Source of the DNA: Bacillota bacterium
Lineage (GTDB): Bacteria; Bacillota; Clostridia; Lachnospirales; Lachnospiraceae
Reading direction: 5' to 3'
DNA: 39,769 nt
NCBI GenBank assembly: GCA_030526045.1
Contig: JAUNDN010000023.1
Location: forward strand, 1 to 39,769
Part shown: in pieces, positions 8,620 to 17,530 of the stretch
How positions within the stretch are numbered: position 1 is the stretch's first letter
How the letters are laid out: each line of letters starts with the position of its first letter
Translations under genes and position numbers: made by a program
Notes under the pieces: model-generated
Told to the model about the DNA's origin: nothing
The model's database searches: none
The model's input: only the letters and a program-made list of their open reading frames with translations

Positions 8620-11108
8620 TATTTTTCCTCCATCCCCAAGAGCTGCTTAGCCACACGCACTGCTTCCGCTGCATCTGCTGAATAGCCGTCCGCCCCAATT
8701 TCCTTTGCATATTCCGACGTGACCACTGCTCCGCCTACCATGATCTTTGCTTGAACCTTCTGCATTTTTGCATATTCAATGACCAGCTTCATCTCCTGCA
8801 TCGTAGTTGTCATCAGTGCAGAAAGGAGAATCAGGCTTGCCTTATGCTCTTTGGCTTTTTCAATAATCACTTCCCTGGGAACATCCTTTCCCAGGTCAAT
8901 CACCTGAAAGCCATGATTTTTCATCATGAGAATCACAAGATTCTTGCCGATATCATGAATATCCCCGGCAACCGTTGCAGCAACCACTACCGGCATCTCT
9001 TCAGCCTGATCACCTGTTGCAAGTAAAGGCTCAAGATATTCAATGGAAAGCTTCATCGCTTCCGCACTGGCAATAAGCTGTGGTAGAAAATATTTCCCCT
9101 TATCAAACAATTCTCCCACTTTATCTATTGCCGGAAGAAGCATCTCATTTAAAATAGCTTGTGCCTGCTCTCCGCTTTCGATGGCTAGTCTGGTATGCTC
9201 CTTGATCTGCTTTCGGTTTCCCTTAAGCACGTCCTGATAAATCTGTCCGTTTTCGGCTCCGTCTTCTGCATTCGTCAAAGAAGTCATATTTGCCTTCTTT
9301 CCTCGGTCCTCCGGCGCAGGATCAGGCTTTCCAAGTATCTTAGGACTTGCAATGACCGGCTTTCTTTCCTGATAAGCCTCCATTTGCTCTATATATCGAA
9401 TATCACTTTCTTCTTTATTCAGTAAAAGATCCGATGCAAAGGCAATGTTTACCAGTAGATCCTGGGAGGGATTGGCAATTGCCATGGTGAGACCCTCCTG
9501 TATTGCCATCGCTAAAAAGGCTGTATTAACAAAGCTTCTCTCGGGAAGTCCAAAGGATATATTGGATAACCCACAGGTAGTTGCAAATCCATTTTTCTTA
9601 CAGTACCTGATTGTTTCAAGAACATCTTTTGCCGCTGCAGGATTGGCACCTACAGTTGCTACAAGTCCGTCAACCACAATATCCTCTTTTTTCATTCCCA
9701 TGTTGAAAGCCATTTGGCTGATTCTGTCGATTATTTCAATTTTTTCTTCCAGATTTTCGGGCAATCCCTTGTCCGATAAGGGAAGCAGTATAAACATAGC
9801 ACCATATTTCTTCGCAATGGGAAGAAGTGCCCTTAACTTTTCTTCCTCTCCGGAAATAGAGTTGATCAGTGCCCTTCCCGGATACCTGCGAAGAGCCGCT
9901 TCAATCACATCAACATGACTGGAATCAATTGATAAAGGAAGATTTGAAATTTGTAATACCTCATCCATTACCTGAAGCAAAACTTCCTTTTCATCAATTC
10001 CGCCCATTCCCACATTCATATCAAGTAAAGAAGCGCCGCACTCCTCCTGCTGCTCGGCAAAGGAAATTGCCAGATCATAACAGCCGTCACGAAGCTGTGC
10101 CTGGAGCTGCTTCTTGCCCGTAGGATTGATTCTTTCACCAACAATCATAAACGGTGAATCTAATGTAAAAGCAACTGTTTTTCTTTCACTGGTAAGATAT
10201 CTGATTCCCTCTTTAAAACGGAGATGGGCCTGCATTCCTCTTGTTGTCTCAACCAGCTGCTTAATATGAGCCGGCGTGGTACCACAGCATCCACCCAGAA
10301 TGCTTGCTCCTGCATCAACAAGTGCCTGCATTTCTTTGGCGAAGTCATCAGGCCCCATATCATAAACAGTTTCACCCCGTTTGTTTAAGGAAGGCATTCC
10401 CGCATTAGGCTTTGCAATTACAGGGATCTCTACCACTTCGGCAATCTGCCGGATCAAGGGAACCATTTTATCAGGACCTGTAGAACAGTTTGCACCAATT
10501 GCAGCTGCTCCAAGTTTTTCAAGCGTAATCGCTGCAGTTATTGCATCTGTTCCGAATAAGGTTCTTCCGTTCTCTTCAAAGGTAAGCGTAGCAATAACCG
10601 GTAGATCACAGACTTCCTTGGCCGCAATCAATGCTGCTCTTGTTTCCTGCAGACTCATCATGGTCTCAACCACAATTAAGTCAACCCCGGCTTTGGAAAG
10701 CAGCCTGATCTGCTCCTTATATACCTCAACCAGTTCCTCAAAGTCCATATTCCCCATGGGGGCAAGCTGTCTGCCCGTCATCGTCACATCACCAGCAACT
10801 AACGCCCTCCCTGCAGCAGCCGTCTTTGACAGTTCCACCAGCTTTTGGTTGATTTCTTCAATCTGTCCCTCCAGACCATACTCTTCCAATTTAATCCTGT
10901 TTGCTGTAAAAGTGGGAGCATAAATAATGTTACTCCCTGCTTCTATGTACTCTCTCTGCAGACCAATCAATACATCAGGATGCTCCAGTATCCATTTTTC
11001 AGGGCACACTCCCGAAGGCATGCCTCTTTTCATCAGGTTTGATCCTGTTGCTCCATCCAGGTAAAGTAATTCTTTTTCTGATAATTGATCGAATATTCCT
11101 TTATTCAC
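8619..11108 (-). CDS. metH: Cobalamin-dependent methionine synthase, no reactivation domain
   Basis: The 829-residue protein moves the methyl group of methyl-tetrahydrofolate through cobalamin to homocysteine. Domains in order: the homocysteine/zinc barrel (about 1-295, Cys ligands in GANCSTGPDK and GGCCGTTPAHI), the pterin-binding barrel (about 315-575, GERINPTGKK to CGLSNISFGLPER), the cobalamin cap (about 610-700), and the B12 Rossmann domain. In the last domain GDIHDIGKN supplies the lower axial His, near residue 718. The roughly 330-residue SAM-binding reactivation domain of E. coli MetH is absent, as in other clostridial and Thermotoga forms, so reactivation must come from another protein. 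The start is GTG at 11108 with GGAG 8 bases upstream. No B12 or SAM riboswitch is visible in the roughly 190-base divergent upstream region. Confidence 0.93.
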   Translation of the reverse strand: MNKGIFDQLSEKELLYLDGATGSNLMKRGMPSGVCPEKWILEHPDVLIGLQREYIEAGSNIIYAPTFTANRIKLEEYGLEGQIEEINQKLVELSKTAAAGRALVAGDVTMTGRQLAPMGNMDFEELVEVYKEQIRLLSKAGVDLIVVETMMSLQETRAALIAAKEVCDLPVIATLTFEENGRTLFGTDAITAAITLEKLGAAAIGANCSTGPDKMVPLIRQIAEVVEIPVIAKPNAGMPSLNKRGETVYDMGPDDFAKEMQALVDAGASILGGCCGTTPAHIKQLVETTRGMQAHLRFKEGIRYLTSERKTVAFTLDSPFMIVGERINPTGKKQLQAQLRDGCYDLAISFAEQQEECGASLLDMNVGMGGIDEKEVLLQVMDEVLQISNLPLSIDSSHVDVIEAALRRYPGRALINSISGEEEKLRALLPIAKKYGAMFILLPLSDKGLPENLEEKIEIIDRISQMAFNMGMKKEDIVVDGLVATVGANPAAAKDVLETIRYCKKNGFATTCGLSNISFGLPERSFVNTAFLAMAIQEGLTMAIANPSQDLLVNIAFASDLLLNKEESDIRYIEQMEAYQERKPVIASPKILGKPDPAPEDRGKKANMTSLTNAEDGAENGQIYQDVLKGNRKQIKEHTRLAIESGEQAQAILNEMLLPAIDKVGELFDKGKYFLPQLIASAEAMKLSIEYLEPLLATGDQAEEMPVVVAATVAGDIHDIGKNLVILMMKNHGFQVIDLGKDVPREVIIEKAKEHKASLILLSALMTTTMQEMKLVIEYAKMQKVQAKIMVGGAVVTSEYAKEIGADGYSADAAEAVRVAKQLLGMEEK

Positions 11109-11227
11109 TCTATAAACTCCATCATCTTCTAATATACTGCATTTTCAATGTTAGCATAATTTTATCAAAACTACAATTTACAAATATATCATTTTCATAG
11201 ATTAATCTTAATCTTTTTTGATATTTC

Positions 11228-11256
11228 TTGATTTCAACAAGTAACTATGATAACTT
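11228..11256 (+). promoter_or_regulatory. Candidate promoter for the small lipoprotein
   Basis: TTGATT (11228-11233), 17 bases, TAACTT (11251-11256), about 45 bases before the TTG start at 11302. The -10 is a weak match. The surrounding 11109-11301 gap between divergent metH and the lipoprotein is AT-rich and holds no other clear structure. Confidence 0.4.
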
Positions 11257-11301
11257 AAATGTGGGAATTTTATACCAAAATTGAATTAAGGAGGCCTTTC
11301 C

Positions 11302-11820
11302 TTGCGCACTGAATATAGAAAGAAGAATTCCGGCATCTGTATATTACTTTTTAGCTGTATATTACTCCTGTCTTTGACCGGATGTGGGAAAGATGCCAAA
11401 ATTGAAACATATAAAGCCAATATGAACCAGTTTTTTGAAAATGTTAAGGTTTTTGATTCCTCAATCAACTCCATTGATCCTGATTCAGAAACCGCCACAA
11501 CAGAGCTTCTCGCCTTACTGGATTCCATGAAAACTTCTTTTGAACAAATGGCATCTCTTGAGGTTCCTGATGGATTTCCCGGAGTTGAGGAACTTGCCGA
11601 TGAAGCGAGCGAATATATGACGGAGGCTGTTTCCTATTATCATCAGGCATATGAAGCAGACCCTTATGATGCTGCTCTTGAAGAAGTTGCTAGGCAGAAT
11701 TATGAACGCGCCAATGTCCGTTTCCAATATATCGTCTCTATCTTACATGGTGATATACCGGAGGAAATTTATACTTACGAAGATGATTCTACTGTAGAAA
11801 ACGAAACGCCTGAGAATTAA
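11302..11820 (+). CDS. Small lipoprotein, unknown function
   Basis: The 172-residue protein has a classic lipoprotein signal: basic MRTEYRKK, the hydrophobic stretch ICILLFSCILLLSL, and the lipobox LTGC with the acylated Cys near residue 28. The mature part is acidic and almost all helical, including DSMKTSFEQMASLEVPDGFPGVEE cut by a Pro-Gly turn. A region with tandem-helix character (YHQAYEADPYDAALEEVARQNYERA) follows. No named family is recognised. The start is TTG at 11302 with AAGGAGG seven bases upstream. It is a single-gene unit, flanked by divergent metH and a terminator that begins inside its last codons. Confidence 0.75.
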   Translation: MRTEYRKKNSGICILLFSCILLLSLTGCGKDAKIETYKANMNQFFENVKVFDSSINSIDPDSETATTELLALLDSMKTSFEQMASLEVPDGFPGVEELADEASEYMTEAVSYYHQAYEADPYDAALEEVARQNYERANVRFQYIVSILHGDIPEEIYTYEDDSTVENETPEN

Positions 11821-11830
11821 TCTCAGGCGT
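11806..11830. terminator. Bidirectional terminator between convergent genes
   Basis: ACGCCTGAGA-ATTAA-TCTCAGGCGT is a perfect 10-bp stem with a 5-base loop that contains the stop codon of the plus-strand lipoprotein gene. It is followed by CTTTC on the plus strand and TTTCGTTTTC on the minus strand, where the membrane protein gene ends at 11847. The minus-strand T-tract is the better one. Confidence 0.8.
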
Positions 11831-11846
11831 CTTTCATGCATCTTAA

Positions 11847-12113
11847 TTATTTAATAAGTCTGATCTTACCGATTAAAGGAACTTCTTTTTCTTCCTCATT
11901 GATTGCAGCAATCAGTCCCATAAACCAGCATACGATCATGAAAATTCCCCATATCCAACCAACACAAGGAATTACTGACAGCAACGAGAACAGCAGAATA
12001 ACAAGTGCCTGATTCACATGAAACTTTGCTCCTTCCTTATCTCCTGCGCATACTGCGATCAAAAAGCCGATCCATGTAAGGTATGCTACAATGCCTGTTG
12101 TTTTTGCATCCAT
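11847..12113 (-). CDS. Small membrane protein, DUF4870-like
   Basis: The 88-residue protein has three hydrophobic segments: TGIVAYLTWIGFLIAVCAG, ALVILLFSLLSVIPCVGWI and IFMIVCWFMGLIAAI. Between the first two lies GDKEGAKFHVNQAL, the FHxNQAL signature seen in DUF4870/Tic20-like membrane proteins. The function is unknown. The start is ATG at 12113 (MDAKTTG), because AAGGAGG sits just upstream; an ATG six codons earlier overlaps that site. It is the last gene of a three-gene minus-strand set, 25 bases after the DUF2752 gene. Confidence 0.78.
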   Translation of the reverse strand: MDAKTTGIVAYLTWIGFLIAVCAGDKEGAKFHVNQALVILLFSLLSVIPCVGWIWGIFMIVCWFMGLIAAINEEEKEVPLIGKIRLIK

Positions 12114-12138
12114 TTTAATTTCCTCCTTCATAGAATTG

Positions 12139-12573
12139 TCATGACATCACGTAATGGATGATGTTTATTATTTTGATCAGCCATTGTACCAATATGACAA
12201 TGACTGCACCATACATATAATATTGAATCTGAATTTCCTTCTCTTCCCCCACAGTTTTCTTTATATGCTTCCGGTAAAACATTAACAGCATAAAATGCAG
12301 ATAAGCGGTGACTCCATACAGAACAGTTGCGTTCATACGAAGACTGTTAAGGAAATCTCCCCGAAACAAATAATAAAATGCTCTCGTTCCACCACAGCCC
12401 GGACAGGGGAGACCACACAGATCACGGATAGCGCATGTGAATATATCTCCACAGGTTTCAAAGCCGCTTCCGGCAAACCAAAATCCAAATAAGCAGAAAG
12501 GAAGGAAAATAATCTTTCCCAGCAGGTAAAAGAGTTCGTCAACCCGATATTTACCCTCTCTTTTAAAATTCAT
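12139..12573 (-). CDS. DUF2752 family membrane protein
   Basis: The protein has about 144 residues and carries the DUF2752 hallmark CGLPCPGCGGTRAF near residue 55. This Cys-rich motif lies between transmembrane segments and is followed by two more hydrophobic stretches (YGVTAYLHFMLLMFY and YGAVIVILVQWLIKIINII). The biochemical role of the family is unknown. The start is ambiguous: ATG at 12573 and TTG two codons upstream are both possible, and neither has a strong ribosome binding site. The gene overlaps the end of the zinc-ribbon gene by about 11 bases, so translational coupling is likely. Confidence 0.8.
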   Translation of the reverse strand: MNFKREGKYRVDELFYLLGKIIFLPFCLFGFWFAGSGFETCGDIFTCAIRDLCGLPCPGCGGTRAFYYLFRGDFLNSLRMNATVLYGVTAYLHFMLLMFYRKHIKKTVGEEKEIQIQYYMYGAVIVILVQWLIKIINIIHYVMS

Positions 12574-13195
12574 TTGCAATTTCGTCTAAGAGTTCTTCAA
12601 AGGGCATTGCTACACTGATTCCAATAAATACAATAAATATTATGAAACCGATTGCTGCTGTAACAATACCTGCAATTGCCATTCCCTTACCGTCATATTT
12701 TTTGGCAATTGTAATAATACCAAGTACAATAGCTGCAACTGCAAGAACAAAGCTGAACCAAGAAAGGCAACAGCATACCAATGATAAAATACCGCATACC
12801 AGGGACGCAATTGCAACACCGATATTACCGCCACTTACCGTCTCTGTTGTAGGATTGGAAGAATAATACTGTGTCGAAGTATCACTGCTATATACAGGTG
12901 CAGCATCATATGTAGAAGTATATGCATTGTCGTAATTAATCTTTATTTCTTCCTGAATCGGTTCAGGCTTGATCTCTTCAGCCTCTGTGACTGTCTCGTA
13001 AAATGACTCTCCGGTAGCAGTTGTCTCTTCCTCCGGCAGACCCTGTGCATATACATTGTCTACAATCTGCGGCTGTACTGGCTCTTCAACCGGTGCAGCT
13101 ACCTCCAACTTAGAACCACAGTTGGAACAGAATTTAGCTGTTGCACTATTTTCACTTCCGCACTGCGTACAAAAAACTTTCATTTCTTCGCTCAT
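12563..13195 (-). CDS. Zinc-ribbon membrane protein with DUF4190-like C-terminus
   Basis: The 210-residue protein starts with a double-Cys zinc ribbon, CTQCGSENSATAKFCSNCGS (two CxxC pairs, residues 9-28). A Pro/Glu/Tyr-rich low-complexity linker of about 85 residues follows, and then a membrane domain with two to three segments. The first of these, GVAIASLVCGILSLVCCCLSW, resembles DUF4190. The pair ribbon plus disordered linker plus membrane domain is common in Firmicutes small membrane proteins of unknown role. AAGGGG lies upstream of ATG at 13195. It is first in an operon with the DUF2752 and DUF4870-like genes. Confidence 0.8.
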   Translation of the reverse strand: MSEEMKVFCTQCGSENSATAKFCSNCGSKLEVAAPVEEPVQPQIVDNVYAQGLPEEETTATGESFYETVTEAEEIKPEPIQEEIKINYDNAYTSTYDAAPVYSSDTSTQYYSSNPTTETVSGGNIGVAIASLVCGILSLVCCCLSWFSFVLAVAAIVLGIITIAKKYDGKGMAIAGIVTAAIGFIIFIVFIGISVAMPFEELLDEIANEF

Positions 13196-13262
13196 TTTAT
13201 TACCCCTTCTTATCTCTAAATAATAGATACGGATATTATTTTAAAATATTTGTCATAAAAAG

Positions 13263-13290
13263 TCTATAGCTTCTTTCCTAAGCTTTTCAA
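13263..13290 (-). promoter_or_regulatory. Candidate promoter for the zinc-ribbon operon
   Basis: The minus strand has TTGAAA (13285-13290), 16 bases, TATAGA (13263-13268), about 70 bases upstream of the ATG at 13195. The match is moderate and the spacer one base short. The facing plus-strand gene starts at 13407; a TATACT near 13341 may be its -10. Confidence 0.4.
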
Positions 13291-13406
13291 ATTCTCAAAT
13301 TCTTTTGTGATATTGTTCGCATTTTCACTACATATCTGATATACTTTGATTATCTACCCATTTTTTGGTAAATTATATTGGAATCCAAAATCAAGGAGGC
13401 TTCTAT

Positions 13407-14642
13407 ATGAGAATTCACGGATACCTTCATAAGTTCATGTTTATTTGTATACTTATTCTGATTTTCACTTGTGCAGGCTGCGGTAAATCTTCTACCACTG
13501 TAGAGGAAGCGAAATCTCCGGAGCCAGGCTATACTGTCACTCCCGCCACATCCCCTGAACCTTCCGATTCACAGATGTCCTCTGCAAGCCCTGTGCCTGA
13601 TGCTGCAAAGGACTATTACGGCGACTATATGGAATCAGGAGGGGAAGTAGCACTGGTCATCGACTGCAATGGTGTTGAGGATAACGGCTACAATCAGGCT
13701 GCATATGAAGGTGCGAAAACCTATGCACAGGCTGCCGGTGTAAGCTATTCCTACTATTGCGCTGAAAGTGACACCGATGAGGCATATGTAAAAGCACTTG
13801 AAATGGCTATTGCAAACAATGCCAAACTGGTGATTTGTGTAAGTGCCCATTTTGAACAGGCACTTGGCAGTTTACAGGAGGATTTCCCGGATATTCATTT
13901 TCTGTTACTGGATGGTGTTCCAAAAGATGCCTCCGGCAAAGAGCTCCCCATTGCTCCAAATGTTCACTGTGTTTCCTACCATGAAGAGGAAGCCGGTTAT
14001 CTTGCCGGATACATGACAGTTTTGGAGGGGTATACGAATTTGGGCTTTATCGGAGGTGAAACGTTCCCCTCCATAAAACGCTATGGCGCAGGTTTCCTTC
14101 AGGGAATTGATGCAGCTGCTTGCGAACTTGGCATCAGTGATGACGTATCGGTTAACTATGGATATACTGATACCATTTTACCTGATCAAAGAATTGAAGA
14201 AGTTTCTGCCAAATGGTATGAGTCCGGAACTGAAATCATTTTTGCCTGCGGCGGTTCCATCTATGAATCGGTTCTTTCTTCCGCAGAATCCTGTAATGGA
14301 CTTCTTATTGGTGCGGACACTGATCATAGCAGCATTTCAAAGCTTTTCCTCACTTCTGCAATAAAAGAAATCAACTACTCGGTCATCATGACTTTGGATG
14401 AGTATTTTGCATGCGGTAATATTTGGCCGGAGGAGCTTGCCGGTCAACTGACCACTTATGGCATATCAGACAAATGTATCGGTCTCCCGCTTTCCGATCA
14501 CGCATGGCGTTTTGAAACAGTACTATATTCTGACTATACAAAGCTTCTCTCCCGAATAAAAAACGGAGAAATTAAGATTTCTGACAATATTGCATCATTG
14601 CCTAAGACTAACATTCAAGTGAATTACCATAATGATTTATAG
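13407..14642 (+). CDS. BMP-family (PnrA-like) substrate-binding lipoprotein
   Basis: The 411-residue protein has a lipoprotein signal with lipobox CAGC, then a Pro/Ser/Glu-rich linker of about 45 residues. A type I periplasmic-binding fold follows. ALVIDCNGVEDNGYNQAAYEGAKTYAQ matches the opening of BMP/PnrA proteins (Dxxg.dDxgFNq), and FLLLDGV, HEEEAGYLAGYM and NLGFIGGETFPSIKRYGAGFLQG follow in the expected order. Known members bind purine nucleosides for an ABC importer; no importer genes are next to it, so the ligand is unknown. AAGGAGG lies upstream of ATG at 13407; an in-frame ATG at 13365 has no such site. It is followed after 12 bases by the DUF5722 lipoprotein gene, so the two form an operon. 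Confidence 0.8.
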   Translation: MRIHGYLHKFMFICILILIFTCAGCGKSSTTVEEAKSPEPGYTVTPATSPEPSDSQMSSASPVPDAAKDYYGDYMESGGEVALVIDCNGVEDNGYNQAAYEGAKTYAQAAGVSYSYYCAESDTDEAYVKALEMAIANNAKLVICVSAHFEQALGSLQEDFPDIHFLLLDGVPKDASGKELPIAPNVHCVSYHEEEAGYLAGYMTVLEGYTNLGFIGGETFPSIKRYGAGFLQGIDAAACELGISDDVSVNYGYTDTILPDQRIEEVSAKWYESGTEIIFACGGSIYESVLSSAESCNGLLIGADTDHSSISKLFLTSAIKEINYSVIMTLDEYFACGNIWPEELAGQLTTYGISDKCIGLPLSDHAWRFETVLYSDYTKLLSRIKNGEIKISDNIASLPKTNIQVNYHNDL

Positions 14643-14654
14643 GGGGATCCTGTT

Positions 14655-16391
14655 TTGAAACGGAACAAATTTACACTATCCATCTTCTTTTTGAGCCTTT
14701 GTATCAGTTTTCTTTTGGCTGGCTGTGGACAAAAGGCTGAGGTTTCATCTGAAAGCATATCTGCTATCTCAGAGGAAGCCAAAAGAGCAGAAGAAAATGA
14801 AGAAAGAGAACAGGCTGAAAGAGAACGCCATAAAAAGCTGGCAGAGGGAAATGTCGAGCTATCCAAATACCAGATCCCCACATACGGTAATGTCACCGGC
14901 TGTTGTTTCCAATCGGACAAGCAACATGTTACCCTGGATCTGGAAATCCCGGATATTCCACAAAGTGACGATGCTTTCATTTACCTTTTTGCCTTTGAAA
15001 CGTATGATACCGAACATAATATGAATACAGTTCCTATTACCAGTTCTGAAAAAGCAACTACCTGTCATCTTACGTGGGAATATCAAGAAGAACAGCTTTT
15101 TCAGGAATTTGTTCCGGCATTATTGGTAGGAGGCGAATATATTCCGCTTTCTACCGGGTCCTATATTACCAATCCTGAGATAATTGCTGATAACCAGGAC
15201 AGCATACCTCTCATCAATTCCAAGAAGGGACTTTTGATCGATCCAAGCACATTAGAGACTCCTCTGCTTGAGGATTTAGGTGTTAAGCACGCTATCTATA
15301 ACATCCCTCTCTCTATGATTCTCGGGGAGACGACAAATACTGCATGCCCGACTATTTATTATGACTTTAGGGGGAAAACCTATCAATTTAACGGTGCTGC
15401 CATCAACGGATACGATTATTTGTTTTCCTATCTTACCAGTTTGGATATGATATCTACAGCCATCGTTTTAAATGACTGGGATGAAAATAATCCTCAATTG
15501 ATTCATCCAAAATCCCGCAATCAGGATGCAGGCGCATACTATTATGCATTTAATACAGCAGAAAAAGAAGGTTGTGAATATTTAGAAGCAATTGCTTCCT
15601 TCCTTACCGAACGCTACAACGGTGGTGAATATGGTCTGGTATCCAATTGGATCATTGCAAATGAAATCAATCAGCAAACCACCTGGAACTATATGGACAC
15701 TGATGATGTGGACTATTATGCACAGGAATTTGAAAAGTCTCTCCGCATTTTTAACAATGCGGCCAAGAGCAATTATGCAAATGCGAAAGTTTATTTCAGC
15801 CTGGATCATGACTGGAATAATAATAAAGGAAACAACAGTAAGCACTTTAATGGAAAGGATTTATTAACGGCCATCAATCGGGCAGCCGCCCAAAAGGGAA
15901 ATTACAACTGGGGGCTTGCGATCCATCCCTACCCCAATCCTCTTACGCGTGTGAATTACTGGAAGGTTGATTATGATAAATCTATCGATGCGCCTCTCCT
16001 TACACTGATGAATTTGAATGTCGTTACTGACTTATTAAAGCAAAAGGAATATCTGGATCAGAATGGTAATGTAAGAACCATTACTGTTACAGAACTTGGC
16101 TTCACCTCTTCTTCCGGTGAAAAATTACAGGCAGCAGCTTTCGCATACTGTTACTATATTATCGAAGCAAATCCTTACATAGAATCCTTCATCATGAATA
16201 GGCAGACGGATGCAGTGGAAGAAATGAAGCAGGGATTGGCTTTCGGCATATATACACCGGATTATTCACCAAAATATATTTATGATGTGTTTAAGTACAT
16301 TGACACAAATAAAGCTTCAGAGTATACAGATTTCATGCTGAACATATTAGGTGCCGACAGTATTGAAGAAGCTCTTGAATGGGCACAGTAA
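14655..16391 (+). CDS. DUF5722 glycosidase-like lipoprotein
   Basis: The 578-residue protein has the signal FLLAGC (lipobox), a charged helical linker (EEAKRAEENEEREQAERERHK) and a large C-terminal barrel-type domain resembling DUF5722, related to clan A glycosidases. Two candidate catalytic acids are visible at the expected strand ends: Glu337 in WIIANEINQ (an Asn-Glu pair) and Glu480 in TVTELGFTS. AIHPYPNPL lies between them. This suggests an extracellular, membrane-tethered carbohydrate hydrolase, but no substrate can be named. The start is TTG at 14655 with AGGGGG upstream, 12 bases after the BMP-like gene, and a strong terminator follows. Confidence 0.72.
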   Translation: MKRNKFTLSIFFLSLCISFLLAGCGQKAEVSSESISAISEEAKRAEENEEREQAERERHKKLAEGNVELSKYQIPTYGNVTGCCFQSDKQHVTLDLEIPDIPQSDDAFIYLFAFETYDTEHNMNTVPITSSEKATTCHLTWEYQEEQLFQEFVPALLVGGEYIPLSTGSYITNPEIIADNQDSIPLINSKKGLLIDPSTLETPLLEDLGVKHAIYNIPLSMILGETTNTACPTIYYDFRGKTYQFNGAAINGYDYLFSYLTSLDMISTAIVLNDWDENNPQLIHPKSRNQDAGAYYYAFNTAEKEGCEYLEAIASFLTERYNGGEYGLVSNWIIANEINQQTTWNYMDTDDVDYYAQEFEKSLRIFNNAAKSNYANAKVYFSLDHDWNNNKGNNSKHFNGKDLLTAINRAAAQKGNYNWGLAIHPYPNPLTRVNYWKVDYDKSIDAPLLTLMNLNVVTDLLKQKEYLDQNGNVRTITVTELGFTSSSGEKLQAAAFAYCYYIIEANPYIESFIMNRQTDAVEEMKQGLAFGIYTPDYSPKYIYDVFKYIDTNKASEYTDFMLNILGADSIEEALEWAQ

Positions 16392-16406
16392 TTTAACAGA
16401 ACATAA

Positions 16407-16449
16407 AAAAGGACTTCTCAATCCGTTTTACGTTTTGAGAAGTCCTTTT
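16407..16449. terminator. Strong bidirectional terminator
   Basis: AAAAGGACTTCTCAA and its exact complement TTGAGAAGTCCTTTT form a 15-bp stem around a 13-base loop. It has A-tract and T-tract on both sides, so it works in both directions. It ends the plus-strand lipoprotein operon and the minus-strand GGGtGRT unit (stop at 16474). Confidence 0.92.
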
Positions 16450-16473
16450 GATTATCTTGGAATTTTCAATTAA

Positions 16474-17484
16474 TTAGAATTTACCAGCCTTAGCAGCCTC
16501 CTCGATACTTACAGCTACAGCCACGGTCATGCCGACCATCGGGTTGTTACCTGCACCGATCAGACCCATCATTTCAACGTGCGCCGGAACGGAAGAAGAA
16601 CCTGCAAACTGTGCATCAGAATGCATACGTCCCATGGTATCTGTCATACCGTAGGAAGCAGGACCTGCAGCCATGTTGTCGGGGTGAAGCGTACGTCCTG
16701 TACCACCGCCTGATGCAACAGAGAAATACTTCTTGCCCTGTTCAATACATTCCTTCTTGTATGTACCTGCAACAGGATGCTGGAATCTTGTAGGATTCGT
16801 AGAGTTACCTGTAATGGAAACATCTACACCTTCCTTATGCATGATTGCAACACCTTCACATACGTCGTTTGCACCATAGCAGTTAACCTTTGCACGAAGA
16901 CCTTCTGAATAGGACTTACGATATACTTCCTTAACAGTGTTGGTATACGGATCATATTCTGTCTCAACAAAAGTAAATCCGTTGATTCTTGCGATGATCT
17001 GAGCTGCGTCCTTTCCGAGACCGTTCAGGATGACTCTTAAGGGTTTCTTACGAACCTTATTTGCCTTTTCAGCAATACCGATTGCACCCTCAGCAGCTGC
17101 AAATGATTCATGTCCGGCAAGGAATGCAAAGCACTCTGTCTCTTCTTCAAGAAGCATCTTACCAAGGTTACCATGTCCTAAACCAACCTTACGTGTATCT
17201 GCAACGGAACCGGGAATACAGAAAGCCTGAAGTCCCTCTCCGATTGCTGCTGCTGCTTCAGAAGCCTTTTTGCATCCTTTCTTGATTGCAATTGCTGCAC
17301 CTGTAATATAAGCCCAGCAGGCATTTTCAAAGCAGATAGGCTGAATACCCTTAACCATTGCGTAAACATCAAGGCCTGCATCTTTAGTAATTTTCTCAGC
17401 TTCTTCAAGAGAAGCGATTCCATAGCTATTTAATACTGAATTGATTTTGTCAATTCGTCTTTCATATGATTCAAATAATGCCAT
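16474..17484 (-). CDS. GGGtGRT family protein
   Basis: The 336-residue protein carries the family's name-giving signature, SGGGTGRT, at about residues 258-265, followed by LHPDNMAAGPASYGMTDTMG. Other notable stretches are GHGNLGKMLLEEETECFAFLAGHESFAAAEG and VSITGNSTNPTRFQHPVAG. These Gly-rich loops suggest a nucleotide- or cofactor-binding enzyme. No membrane segment or signal is seen, so it is cytosolic. The family is annotated only by this motif; a biochemical function is not known to me. AAAGGAG lies upstream of ATG at 17484. It directly follows a NifU-like scaffold gene (46-base gap), and the two are a recurring pair in anaerobic Firmicutes, suggesting a link to iron-sulfur chemistry. Confidence 0.88.
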   Translation of the reverse strand: MALFESYERRIDKINSVLNSYGIASLEEAEKITKDAGLDVYAMVKGIQPICFENACWAYITGAAIAIKKGCKKASEAAAAIGEGLQAFCIPGSVADTRKVGLGHGNLGKMLLEEETECFAFLAGHESFAAAEGAIGIAEKANKVRKKPLRVILNGLGKDAAQIIARINGFTFVETEYDPYTNTVKEVYRKSYSEGLRAKVNCYGANDVCEGVAIMHKEGVDVSITGNSTNPTRFQHPVAGTYKKECIEQGKKYFSVASGGGTGRTLHPDNMAAGPASYGMTDTMGRMHSDAQFAGSSSVPAHVEMMGLIGAGNNPMVGMTVAVAVSIEEAAKAGKF

Positions 17485-17530
17485 TGTTATGTGACTCCTT
17501 TCTCTTGGAGGGGTGTCCTCCGCTTCTTAA

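Noticed and set aside
10381-10923. A 180-codon plus-strand reading frame
   Set aside because: Antisense to the conserved homocysteine domain of metH; Ser/Ala-rich composition is typical of a shadow frame.
11109-11301. Possible SAM or cobalamin riboswitch upstream of metH
   Set aside because: The gap is too short and AT-rich; none of the conserved core elements of either class is visible.
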